Below are positions 1-5,126 of a DNA stretch of 5,126 nucleotides, piece by piece; positions within the stretch are counted from its first letter, which is position 1; every line of letters starts with the position of its first letter. Source of the stretch: Methanobacteriota archaeon (GTDB taxonomy: Archaea > Hydrothermarchaeota > Hydrothermarchaeia > Hydrothermarchaeales > JAADFM01); the NCBI GenBank assembly GCA_013152845.1, contig JAADFM010000050.1, positions 1-5,126 on the forward strand, in the 5' to 3' direction. The position numbers were made by a program, and so were the translations under genes. Under the pieces are notes generated by a model. The model saw only the letters and a program-made list of their open reading frames with translations, was not told the DNA's origin and searched no databases.

Positions 1-30
1 TAGGATACCCATTTGCGGACCGGCCTGCAT
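1..30 (-). CDS. Start of a further operon gene, possibly a hydrogenase maturation protease (partial)
   Basis: Only ten codons are inside the window, reading MQAGPQMGIL. The ATG (30-28) shares its A with the last base of the TGA stop of the NrfD-like gene (TGATG). A GGAG at 42-39 lies 8 bases upstream, so a translationally coupled start is plausible. The internal Met-Gly-Ile-Leu (Met codon at 12-10) resembles the usual N-terminus of HybD/HycI-type proteases, whose first residues run like M-x-I-L-V-L-G-x-G-N. A protease gene is also expected here, because the large subunit needs C-terminal processing. The identity is inference from position and four residues; it could be any short downstream gene. 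If the protease call is right, translation may begin at the second Met, but that one has no clear ribosome binding site. Confidence 0.4.
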   Translation of the reverse strand, partial: MQAGPQMGIL

Positions 31-1265
31 CAAGGATGCTCCATGTCCAGGGGGAACAGCTTGTTGCCTATGCTGTAGAGGAACATGCACAGGGACAGGG
101 CGCCGAATACGACGAATGCCTCGTACAGCGAGGGGGCATAGTGGAGCAGCCCTCCTGCAAGGGGGTCCACGGGTGGAAGCTGGCCGACGATGGTCCACTG
201 GTACCTCAGGTTGTAGTTCCCCACCAGGAATATGAAAGATGCCAGGGTGACCCATTTGACGCTCCTCCCGGTCCAGGGCAGTATCAGTATCAGAAACGGG
301 ATGAGCTTGCTGCACCCGATGTTCAGGAGCCAGAAGGCCGCCGCATAGGGACCGCTCAGGAGTATCTCCCAGCCCCAGTAGGACTCGAGGTGGAGGCCGC
401 TCATGGTGACCAGCCAGTCGAAATACAGGATGGCAAAGGCCAGAAGGAAGGCAAAGAGCTTCCTCAGCGGGCCGGTGATAAAGCCCTTCAACTCATCGGA
501 GAGGGGCCGCCGGGTCAGAAAGTGGGTCATGACCACCACGAAGATGTTTATGGCAATCCCTGCACGCAGGCCCGAAATCAGGAAATTAAAGGGCAAAAAG
601 GCACCGAACCATATGGCCCTGGACTCCATCCTCGAGAAGATGCTCCCGAGGGTGAAGTGGGCCGAGAGGGCGAATACGAGGGCGATGTATCCCAGGTAGA
701 CGGCGACCCTGATATCCCTGTCTATGGACTCCTTTGAATCGCTCTTGGTCCCGAGGGCATACAGGCGGTAGAAGGTGCTTTTTATCCCCTTTGTTACCTT
801 GGAGAGCTTTACTGCCTCACCCCTTGTCAGGAACCAGAACTCGGTGATCTCGAAGAGAAGGTACATGAAATAGAAGGTGGACATCCACCACATGGAAGAG
901 ACGAGGTTGGGGGTCGTCACAAAATTGCCCATCCTCTCGAGGTGTCCCAGGTGGGCCATGAGGGGGATGTAACCACACAGAAGGGTGATAATCGCGACAA
1001 ACGTCGCCCTGACACTGATAAGCCTGAAACCCTTGAACCGGAAGCTGTTGCCCAGGGTCGATACGATACAGCAACCCGTGCTCAGGACAACGAAGAACAC
1101 GTAGGTCGGGATGAAGATTCCCCATGGTATCTCCGAGGTGGCTTCCAGGAGGGTGCCCTTGTAGACCAGGAAGAGGTAGAACCCATAGGCCCCCAGGGCA
1201 ATGGGCACCAGGAGGAGGGAGAGCCACAGATAGAACAGTATGCTGGTTCTGGACTCGCCGTTCAT
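30..1265 (-). CDS. NrfD/PsrC-family (HybB-like) hydrogenase membrane subunit
   Basis: This 411-residue, very hydrophobic protein is the likely integral membrane subunit that passes electrons between the hydrogenase Fe-S chain and a membrane quinone-type carrier. About ten membrane segments can be drawn: roughly 8-33, 48-70, 84-107, 121-145, 185-208, 216-246, 266-286, 300-318, 321-352 (one or two) and 380-402. The length and helix count match HybB (about 390 residues, ten helices). It has no heme-binding pattern like the HyaC/HupZ cytochrome b subunit, so the complex is of the HybA/HybB type. The start ATG overlaps the stop of the ferredoxin subunit (ATGA), with GGAGGTG at 1279-1273, which fixes the start and implies translational coupling. 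The family call rests on hydrophobic profile and on the four-cluster Fe-S partner just upstream; I did not align it. Proton translocation by this subunit, suggested for some relatives, cannot be read from the sequence. Confidence 0.88.
   Translation of the reverse strand: MNGESRTSILFYLWLSLLLVPIALGAYGFYLFLVYKGTLLEATSEIPWGIFIPTYVFFVVLSTGCCIVSTLGNSFRFKGFRLISVRATFVAIITLLCGYIPLMAHLGHLERMGNFVTTPNLVSSMWWMSTFYFMYLLFEITEFWFLTRGEAVKLSKVTKGIKSTFYRLYALGTKSDSKESIDRDIRVAVYLGYIALVFALSAHFTLGSIFSRMESRAIWFGAFLPFNFLISGLRAGIAINIFVVVMTHFLTRRPLSDELKGFITGPLRKLFAFLLAFAILYFDWLVTMSGLHLESYWGWEILLSGPYAAAFWLLNIGCSKLIPFLILILPWTGRSVKWVTLASFIFLVGNYNLRYQWTIVGQLPPVDPLAGGLLHYAPSLYEAFVVFGALSLCMFLYSIGNKLFPLDMEHP
39..42 (-). promoter_or_regulatory. 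Weak Shine-Dalgarno for the truncated downstream gene
   Basis: A GGAG lies inside the last codons of the NrfD-like gene, 8 bases before the ATG at 30-28. It supports that ATG over the in-frame ATG at 12-10, which has only a loosely purine-rich stretch before it. Confidence 0.4.
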
Positions 1266-2077
1266 TTCTTCTCACCTCCCTTTGGAACGAATTTTGCCAC
1301 CGCTGCCATGGCGATGATGGTGGTTGAGACAATTCCCAGCGGGCCGATGGTAAAGATGTCCGGATACAGGGGTTTGGAAGTCGTGCTCACCCTGGGCAGG
1401 AGCCCCTGCTCTGTCGGGTCAACCGGGAGGACATAGATGACGTTCAATCCCCCCCGCTCCTCCAGGCCGTAGATGTGGGCGTCCGGATGCTCGGCCTTTA
1501 TCTCCTTTGCCATGGAAATCATCTCCTCGCGCCGGCCGTAGTGGAGTGCGTTCCAGGGGCAGGTCTGGACGCATGCCGGGGCCATGCCTTTTTCGGTCAG
1601 GTCCCAGCACCCGGTGCATTTGGTGGAAATCCCCCTCTTGTGGTCGAACCTAGGCACACCGTAGGTGCAGGCGACGACGCAGTACTCGCAGCCGATGCAG
1701 TGGGAGGGGTCTATGTGAACGAACCCGGTCTTCGAGCGCTTTATGGCGCTTACCGGACAGGCGTTGAGGCAGGCCGCATCATGACAGTGCATGCAGGAGT
1801 ACCTCATCTTGACCTCCTTCTCGTCTGCGGCACCCACCGAGACATAGAGATAGGTGGAAGGCGAGAGTTTGGTCTCGAAGGGGCGGGGCAGGCCGTTTCT
1901 CATCTTGCAGCCCTGCTGGCACAGCTCGCAGCCGGTACACTTGAACCCGTTGTAGAGGATGGAGTGGTGGTCCACGGCCTCGGCTGACACCCCCGGAATC
2001 CTGGATATCCCGGAGGCAACCCCGATGCTACCTACGGCTGCTTTCAAGAATGTCCTTCTGGAAAGCGGGGCGCCCAT
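1262..2077 (-). CDS. Tat-exported four-[4Fe-4S] ferredoxin subunit with C-terminal anchor (HybA-like)
   Basis: This 271-residue protein is the electron-transfer link between the hydrogenase small subunit and the membrane subunit. Residues 1-34 form a twin-arginine signal (SRRTFLK at 6-12, then a hydrophobic stretch and an A-x-A-like end near 32-34), so it acts outside the cytoplasmic membrane. The sequence has exactly sixteen cysteines in four groups: 47/50/53/57, 95/98/103/107, 127/130/133/137 and 154/157/169/173, enough for four [4Fe-4S] clusters in the paired ferredoxin pattern. Residues about 243-263 are hydrophobic and followed by lysines, which fits a C-terminal membrane anchor as in E. 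coli HybA (328 residues; this one is shorter). The ATG at 2077 is chosen because a G-rich Shine-Dalgarno lies 7 bases upstream and the Tat motif sits right after it; ATGs at 2084 and 2081 are out of frame. It starts 12 bases after the large-subunit stop and overlaps the next gene by 4 bases. Confidence 0.92.
   Translation of the reverse strand: MGAPLSRRTFLKAAVGSIGVASGISRIPGVSAEAVDHHSILYNGFKCTGCELCQQGCKMRNGLPRPFETKLSPSTYLYVSVGAADEKEVKMRYSCMHCHDAACLNACPVSAIKRSKTGFVHIDPSHCIGCEYCVVACTYGVPRFDHKRGISTKCTGCWDLTEKGMAPACVQTCPWNALHYGRREEMISMAKEIKAEHPDAHIYGLEERGGLNVIYVLPVDPTEQGLLPRVSTTSKPLYPDIFTIGPLGIVSTTIIAMAAVAKFVPKGGEKK
1273..1279 (-). promoter_or_regulatory. Shine-Dalgarno of the NrfD-like subunit
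   Basis: GGAGGTG lies 7 bases before the ATG at 1265-1263, within the end of the ferredoxin-subunit gene. Together with the 4-base ATGA overlap it sets the start of the membrane subunit. Confidence 0.8.
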
Positions 2078-2084
2078 CCATCAT

Positions 2085-2090
2085 CCCCCC
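2085..2090 (-). promoter_or_regulatory. G-rich Shine-Dalgarno of the ferredoxin subunit
   Basis: A run of six G residues begins at the last base of the large-subunit stop codon and ends 7 bases before the ATG at 2077. It is a less usual form than the GGAGG of the neighbouring genes. Confidence 0.6.
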
Positions 2091-3685
2091 TATTTTACCT
2101 TGAGCCGATAGTTCTTCCTGTTGTCCTTGGAAAAGACGTGGACGGTGCAGGCCAGGCACGGGTCGAAACTCCGTATGGTCCTTCCGATGTTTGTCAGAAT
2201 CGGGTTCCCGTTTGAGTCGTCCGGCACCGGCACATCGATGAGCGCGGCCTCGAATGGTCCCCTCTGGCCCAGGTGGTCCCTGGGGGAGGCGTTCCATGAC
2301 GTGGCAGCGATGATGTTGTAGAGGGCTATCTTGCGGTCCTTTATCGTGACCCAGTGGCCCAAGGCACCTCTCGGGGCTTCCCAGTTGCCGACCCCCCTCA
2401 ACTCGCCGTCCTTCATGATGTTCGGGGAGTGGGGCAGGGCGGTGGGGGCCTTGGGCTCCAGCTCCATTATCCACTGGGGGACCCAGCCCTCTATGCCCAG
2501 GGACGGTGAACCCAGGAGCAGGAGGGTTTCCTGAATCCGGGCAATCACGCGGTTCAGGGTATTGGCGGCGGTATCAGAGGGATTCCCGTTCTCATCTATC
2601 CGGAGGTCCAGGGGGTTGCCGATGGTCTTGCGGTTGATTACAAGCCGGGCGAGGGGGCCCACCTCGAAGGGGAGCCATTCCCCGTTGAGTTTGTACCTGG
2701 TGGATTTGGCCCAGGAGTACTTCCCGTCTGGGTCCTGGGGCACTGGGTTGTCCATGTCAATGGCAGATACATCGGGTTTCGGGGTCGGCTCGTCTCCGAT
2801 GTAGACAGGCTCGTCCTGGTTGCCCATGTCGGGGCTGTACCAGGAATGGGCGATGGTCTCCCCCACGTTCGCCTCGCTGTACCCGTGGTCGGCGCCCCCG
2901 CTGTAGACGCCGCCGGGCATGAGGAGGCCGCCGGGATTTTCGATGTCGTCAAAGAATCCGTAGGAGAGGAAGTCGTTCAGGCCCTGGCCGAAGGTGTGGG
3001 CCCCAAGCTCCTCGGTCATGATCTTGTAGAGGGTTACCACCGCAGGGACCAGGGTCTGGTCGACCCATGCCTGAACGCTCAGCACCCTGGTAAGGAGCTG
3101 GGCCGCGAGCTTGACGGTGATGGCCTGGGGGACCCCTCCGGGGACCCAGGAATGGTTGAACACGCCCCTGCCGCCCAGGAGGGCGAGGCACTGGTGCAGC
3201 TTCCTCTGCTGCGCCACCGCCTCCTTGTAGATTTTGCCTGTCAGGAAGTTGAAACCCTTCACGGTCTCGATGTAGCTGTTGGGCCAGCCGGACATATCGA
3301 CCCCGTCCTGCTTCAGGAGGTTGTAGCTGTAATCAGGGCCTGCCAGGGCGATGGTGTGCAGCGCGTGGTCGTATATATACTCGATGCCGCACTCGAGGTT
3401 CCTGAGCATCTTGGCCCCCTCGGGTATCTGGTCTGTGAGCCCGAAGGCGTTTTCGATGGCCCTGGTGGAGGCCTGTCTGTGGACGGTGTGGCAGACCCCG
3501 CAGACCCGCGAGGTTATCACCGGGGCGTCCCTGGGGTCCCGGCCCAGGAGGATGTTCTCGATCCCCCGGAACATGGGTGCCACCGACCAAGCGTCTGTGA
3601 CTCTCCCGTCCTCCACCGTCACCGTGATCTGGAGGGCACCTTCAAGCCTTGTCATGGGGTCCAGGGTAATGGTCTTTGCCGCCAT
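2090..3685 (-). CDS. [NiFe] hydrogenase large (catalytic) subunit
   Basis: This 531-residue protein carries the Ni-Fe(CN)2CO site that splits or forms H2. The N-terminal Ni-binding motif RVCGVCHTVH gives Cys62 and Cys65 (Arg60, His69), and the C-terminal motif DPCLACTVH gives Cys510 and Cys513, so all four metal-site cysteines are present. Glu15 in TRLEG matches the proton-gate glutamate; the His usual two residues later (EGH) is Ala. Other family blocks are SWY near 281-283, YSWAKSTRY 323-331, EVGPLAR 341-347 and EAPRGALGHW 436-445. Fifteen residues follow His516 (cleavage point at about 2138/2137), so maturation by a specific protease is expected. There is no signal peptide; such subunits are exported bound to the Tat-bearing small subunit. 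The ATG at 3685 is preferred because GGAGGAG lies at 3697-3691, good spacing. A GTG at 3691 adds two residues and overlaps the small-subunit stop, but it leaves no room for the ribosome site. Confidence 0.97.
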   Translation of the reverse strand: MAAKTITLDPMTRLEGALQITVTVEDGRVTDAWSVAPMFRGIENILLGRDPRDAPVITSRVCGVCHTVHRQASTRAIENAFGLTDQIPEGAKMLRNLECGIEYIYDHALHTIALAGPDYSYNLLKQDGVDMSGWPNSYIETVKGFNFLTGKIYKEAVAQQRKLHQCLALLGGRGVFNHSWVPGGVPQAITVKLAAQLLTRVLSVQAWVDQTLVPAVVTLYKIMTEELGAHTFGQGLNDFLSYGFFDDIENPGGLLMPGGVYSGGADHGYSEANVGETIAHSWYSPDMGNQDEPVYIGDEPTPKPDVSAIDMDNPVPQDPDGKYSWAKSTRYKLNGEWLPFEVGPLARLVINRKTIGNPLDLRIDENGNPSDTAANTLNRVIARIQETLLLLGSPSLGIEGWVPQWIMELEPKAPTALPHSPNIMKDGELRGVGNWEAPRGALGHWVTIKDRKIALYNIIAATSWNASPRDHLGQRGPFEAALIDVPVPDDSNGNPILTNIGRTIRSFDPCLACTVHVFSKDNRKNYRLKVK

Positions 3686-3687
3686 CT

Positions 3688-4908
3688 TCACTCCTCCTCA
3701 TTTTCCTTCTTGGCGGAATACGTGTATATCCCGCCCGCGATGGCAGTACCTGCTGCAATCCCGACCGTCAGCTCCTCGGCCCTCTCCTTTATTATCTCAG
3801 GCGGAATCGGGCCCTCGGGCGGTTTGGGCAGTCTCGTTATCTCTTCTGTTAATGGGACATAGAAGGCCTCGGACTTGCCGTCCGGGAAGCCCGGGTATGC
3901 GCAGCCCGTGCACGGCCCCCCGGACAGGTTGGGCCAGCTGACGCTTTCGGCCCGGCAGTTCCAGCCCCTCGAGGGACAGTCGTTGTAGGTCACCGGGCCC
4001 TTGCAGCCCAGGAGGAGGAAGCAGCCTGCGCCCTTTTCGTCGGGTGAGGTCGGGTAGGGGTCGTTGATGTTGCCGCTGTACTGGTTGAAACTTGTCAGAA
4101 ACTCGCCCCTGTCAAAGAATCCCCTGAACTGGCACTGGTCGTGGATGAGCCTCCCATAGAATGCCTTGGGCCTGCCCAGGGAGTCCAGCTCGGGGATGTG
4201 CCCGAAGAGGACGTCCACCACCGTCAGGAAGAAGTGGTCCGGGTGCACCGGGCAGCTCGGCAGGTTCACCACCGCAGGGACGGGTTTGCCGCTCAGGTCC
4301 ACCCCCATCATCGCGAGGGCGTCTCCAACGCCCACGGCCCCGGTGGGGTTCCGGTTTTCCTCCAGGCCGTAACTGGATTTTGACTCGTAGTTGTACTTCG
4401 GGGCGTGGCCCCTGGGGATGCCGCCGTAGGCCGCCGTGGTCCCGATGGCGATTATCACATCCGCGGCCTCCGCAGCCTCTTTGAGGAGGTCCTTGAAGGG
4501 CCTGCGCTTCTCGTGCCTGTAGTCCCAGTAGGTCTGGTATTTCCCGTCCTCGGCCATGGGGACCGAGCCCTCCACCGCCAGGACCTTGGGCCTCTTTTCC
4601 CCCTCGATGAAGTTCTCTATCTTTTCCGCCGCTGTCCTGCCGGTCTCGGGTGATATGGGTATCAGAAAGTCCAGGGAAACCCCGAGACTCACCGCGGTAT
4701 AGAGGTCGGGGTCTGCCCCCTGCAGTAGGGATATTGCGCATCCCTCGCATGCTTGGCCGTCCAGGATAATGGCCTGGGACGATGTAAAGGCCTGGGTAAG
4801 CGCCTCTACAACCTCTGTCCGGTAATTGCCCATGACGGTGGAAGCACCGACAAAACCAGCCAGTTTCAAGAATCCCCTCCTAGAAACCTGCACCCTTCCT
4901 ACAACCAT
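3688..4908 (-). CDS. [NiFe] hydrogenase small (Fe-S) subunit with Tat signal and unusual proximal-cluster site
   Basis: This 406-residue subunit relays electrons from the Ni-Fe site through three Fe-S clusters. A twin-arginine signal (SRRGFLK, residues 9-15) directs export of the subunit pair. Proximal-cluster positions are Cys54 and Cys57 (CEGC), residue 158 and Cys219 (SCPVHPDH). Residue 158 lies in GTTAAYGG, where the family normally has GTCA, so one usual ligand is Thr. The distal cluster is complete: His256, Cys259, Cys296, Cys302. The medial ligands Cys311, Cys333 and Cys336 are present, and Pro326 is kept, predicting a [3Fe-4S] medial cluster. Cys318 is an extra cysteine in a short insertion. 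Residues about 381-399 are hydrophobic and may be a C-terminal anchor, as in many membrane-bound group 1 enzymes. It is the first gene of the operon, with GGAGGA 7 bases before its ATG. The order small, large, ferredoxin, NrfD differs from E. coli hyb, where the large subunit comes fourth. Confidence 0.95.
   Translation of the reverse strand: MVVGRVQVSRRGFLKLAGFVGASTVMGNYRTEVVEALTQAFTSSQAIILDGQACEGCAISLLQGADPDLYTAVSLGVSLDFLIPISPETGRTAAEKIENFIEGEKRPKVLAVEGSVPMAEDGKYQTYWDYRHEKRRPFKDLLKEAAEAADVIIAIGTTAAYGGIPRGHAPKYNYESKSSYGLEENRNPTGAVGVGDALAMMGVDLSGKPVPAVVNLPSCPVHPDHFFLTVVDVLFGHIPELDSLGRPKAFYGRLIHDQCQFRGFFDRGEFLTSFNQYSGNINDPYPTSPDEKGAGCFLLLGCKGPVTYNDCPSRGWNCRAESVSWPNLSGGPCTGCAYPGFPDGKSEAFYVPLTEEITRLPKPPEGPIPPEIIKERAEELTVGIAAGTAIAGGIYTYSAKKENEEE
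3691..3697 (-). promoter_or_regulatory. Shine-Dalgarno that decides the large-subunit start
   Basis: GGAGGAG is encoded by the last glutamate codons of the small subunit. It is 5 bases from the ATG at 3685-3683 and its final G is the first base of the competing GTG at 3691-3689, so it supports the ATG. Confidence 0.8.
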
Positions 4909-4915
4909 GACACCA

Positions 4916-4922
4916 TCCTCCT
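4916..4922 (-). promoter_or_regulatory. Shine-Dalgarno of the small subunit
   Basis: AGGAGGA lies 7 bases before the ATG at 4908-4906. It fixes the operon start and shows that the operon mRNA has a leader, unlike what is proposed for hypC. Confidence 0.85.
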
Positions 4923-4942
4923 AGCGATAGTAATATCATTTG

Positions 4943-4953
4943 TGGTACTACCA
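4943..4953. repeat. Short perfect palindrome, possible operator
   Basis: TGGTACTACCA is an inverted repeat with 5-base arms around a single central base. It lies at the predicted transcription start of the hydrogenase operon, where a bound repressor would act. Eleven bases can be symmetric by chance, and I do not recognise a regulator for this site. Confidence 0.25.
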
Positions 4954-4967
4954 TTATTGTTTTTATT

Positions 4968-4975
4968 ATTATAAA
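4968..4975 (-). promoter_or_regulatory. Candidate TATA box (or bacterial -10) of the hydrogenase operon
   Basis: On the minus strand this reads TTTATAAT. As an archaeal TATA box it predicts transcription starting about 26 bases downstream, near 4945, giving a leader of roughly 35-40 bases that contains the Shine-Dalgarno. As a bacterial -10 the TATAAT at 4973-4968 is perfect, but I find no convincing -35 at 16-18 bases spacing, so the archaeal reading fits slightly better. Confidence 0.5.
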
Positions 4976-5004
4976 TAATTATGTGCTCAGAACATATTTC
5001 ACAG

Positions 5005-5017
5005 AAAAGGTTAAGTG
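5005..5017 (+). promoter_or_regulatory. Candidate archaeal BRE/TATA element for leaderless hypC
   Basis: AAAAGG followed by TTAAGTG resembles a purine-rich BRE next to a degenerate TATA box. The centre of TTAAGTG (5014) is 26 bases before the hypC ATG at 5040, the distance expected if transcription starts at or next to the start codon. The absence of any Shine-Dalgarno before hypC agrees with this. A TATAAATA at 4970-4977 is a better TATA match but would give a leader of about 40 bases with no ribosome site. Confidence 0.4.
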
Positions 5018-5039
5018 TCTCTTCCCGACAGTTGTCATC

Positions 5040-5126
5040 ATGTGTCTTGCCGTACCCGCCGAGGTCAGGGAGATAAACGGCCACGAGGCCCTGGTTGACT
5101 ACGGCGGCGGCGTCACCCGGAGGGTC
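5040..5126 (+). CDS. hypC: HypC/HupF-family hydrogenase maturation chaperone (N-terminal part)
   Basis: The first 29 residues of HypC are present; the gene runs off the right edge (the family is usually about 70-100 residues). The N-terminus MCLAVPAEV matches the family hallmark M-C-L-[AG]-[IV]-P, and the later V-D-Y-G-G-x-x-R-x-V block fits the beta-barrel part. Cys2 is the residue that, with HypD, holds the Fe(CN)2CO unit and contacts the large-subunit precursor. HypC acts in the cytoplasm before the hydrogenase is exported. It points away from the structural operon, so it may head a hyp operon (hypD and hypE are frequent followers, but lie outside this window). The ATG is fixed by the need for Cys at position 2. 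No Shine-Dalgarno is visible upstream. Confidence 0.92.
   Translation, partial: MCLAVPAEVREINGHEALVDYGGGVTRRV

Larger units (their letters stand above)
4909..5039. promoter_or_regulatory. Divergent promoter region between the hydrogenase operon and hypC
   Basis: This 131-base region separates two divergent hydrogenase-related units. Its middle (about 4954-4983) is almost pure A/T, in sharp contrast to the GC-rich genes on both sides, which is typical for a shared promoter region. No gene is supported here: reading frames that cross it have no family signature. Individual elements are listed separately. Confidence 0.8.

Noticed and set aside
36..737. Plus-strand open frame opposite the NrfD-like gene
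   Set aside because: It has a low-complexity, Gly/Gln/Glu-rich translation, no family signature and no ribosome site, and lies fully antisense to a convincing membrane protein.
3686..3691. GTG start of the large subunit at 3691 giving two extra residues
   Set aside because: The only ribosome binding site (3697-3691) would touch or overlap this GTG, while it is properly spaced for the ATG at 3685.
2846..3862. Long open frame (338 codons) on the plus strand opposite the large subunit
   Set aside because: It is an antisense shadow caused by GC-rich codon bias; the opposite strand encodes a full hydrogenase subunit with all motifs, and this frame shows no recognisable domain.
3688..4908. Oxygen-tolerant [4Fe-3S] proximal cluster or [NiFeSe] enzyme
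   Set aside because: The six-cysteine proximal signature of oxygen-tolerant enzymes is absent (CEGC has no adjacent extra cysteine and one normal ligand is lost). The large subunit has Cys, not a selenocysteine codon, in DPCLAC, and Pro326 at the medial cluster argues against the NiFeSe type.
4753..4974. Plus-strand small open frame running into the promoter region, ending in a hydrophobic tail
   Set aside because: The hydrophobic tail is just the AT-rich intergenic DNA translated (Ile/Val/Leu codons); most of the frame is antisense to the small subunit.
4899..5084. Minus-strand 61-codon frame across the intergenic region
   Set aside because: It overlaps both the start of hypC and the start of the small subunit, has an Asn-rich section from AT-rich DNA, and lacks a ribosome site.
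1..5126. CRISPR arrays, tRNA or rRNA genes, insertion sequences, terminators
   Set aside because: No direct repeats, cloverleaf-like or rRNA-like stretches, transposase frames or hairpin-plus-T-run structures were seen; the AT-rich stretch at 4954-4983 is a promoter region without a stem.

Overview
The window holds most of an operon for a membrane-bound [NiFe] uptake hydrogenase on the minus strand, plus the first codons of a divergent hydrogenase maturation gene, hypC, on the plus strand. Reading along the minus strand from about 4908 down to 1, the order is: Tat-exported small subunit, Ni-Fe large subunit, Tat-exported four-cluster ferredoxin-like subunit with a C-terminal membrane anchor (HybA type), polytopic NrfD/HybB-type membrane subunit, and a coupled start codon of one more gene cut off by the window edge. 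The genes are packed tightly (overlaps of 1 to 4 bases or gaps of about a dozen), each with a good Shine-Dalgarno sequence, so they are almost certainly co-transcribed. There is no internal gap above 20 bases. The only intergenic region is the AT-rich 131 bases at 4909-5039 between the two divergent units.

The four subunits make a functional set. H2 is oxidised (or, in reverse, formed) at the Ni-Fe site of the large subunit. Electrons pass through the Fe-S clusters of the small subunit to the four-cluster protein, then to the NrfD/HybB-like integral membrane protein, which in this family exchanges electrons with a membrane quinone-type carrier. The twin-arginine signals on the small subunit and the ferredoxin subunit place the catalytic part on the outer face of the cytoplasmic membrane. 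The large subunit has no signal and would be carried along with the small subunit. It still has a C-terminal extension after the DPCxxCxxH motif, so it needs a maturation protease. HypC supplies the Fe(CN)2CO delivery step, and the truncated gene at 1-30 may be the protease.

The organism is an anaerobe or microaerophile that uses H2. Coding DNA is GC-rich, AGG is a common arginine codon, the intergenic DNA is very AT-rich with TATA-box-like elements, and hypC has no Shine-Dalgarno but carries a TATA-like element at the distance expected for a leaderless transcript. I read this as more likely an archaeon (for example a euryarchaeal or Thermoplasmatota-like lineage) than a bacterium, but it is not proven: a bacterial TATAAT can also be drawn in the same place.

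The main oddities are in the small subunit. The usually invariant cysteine of the G-T-C-A motif, a ligand of the proximal Fe-S cluster, is a threonine. The glutamate usually two residues after the CxxC is an isoleucine, and there is an extra cysteine in a short insertion next to the medial-cluster ligands. No wholly new system is evident; this is a recognisable hydrogenase operon with an unusual small subunit.
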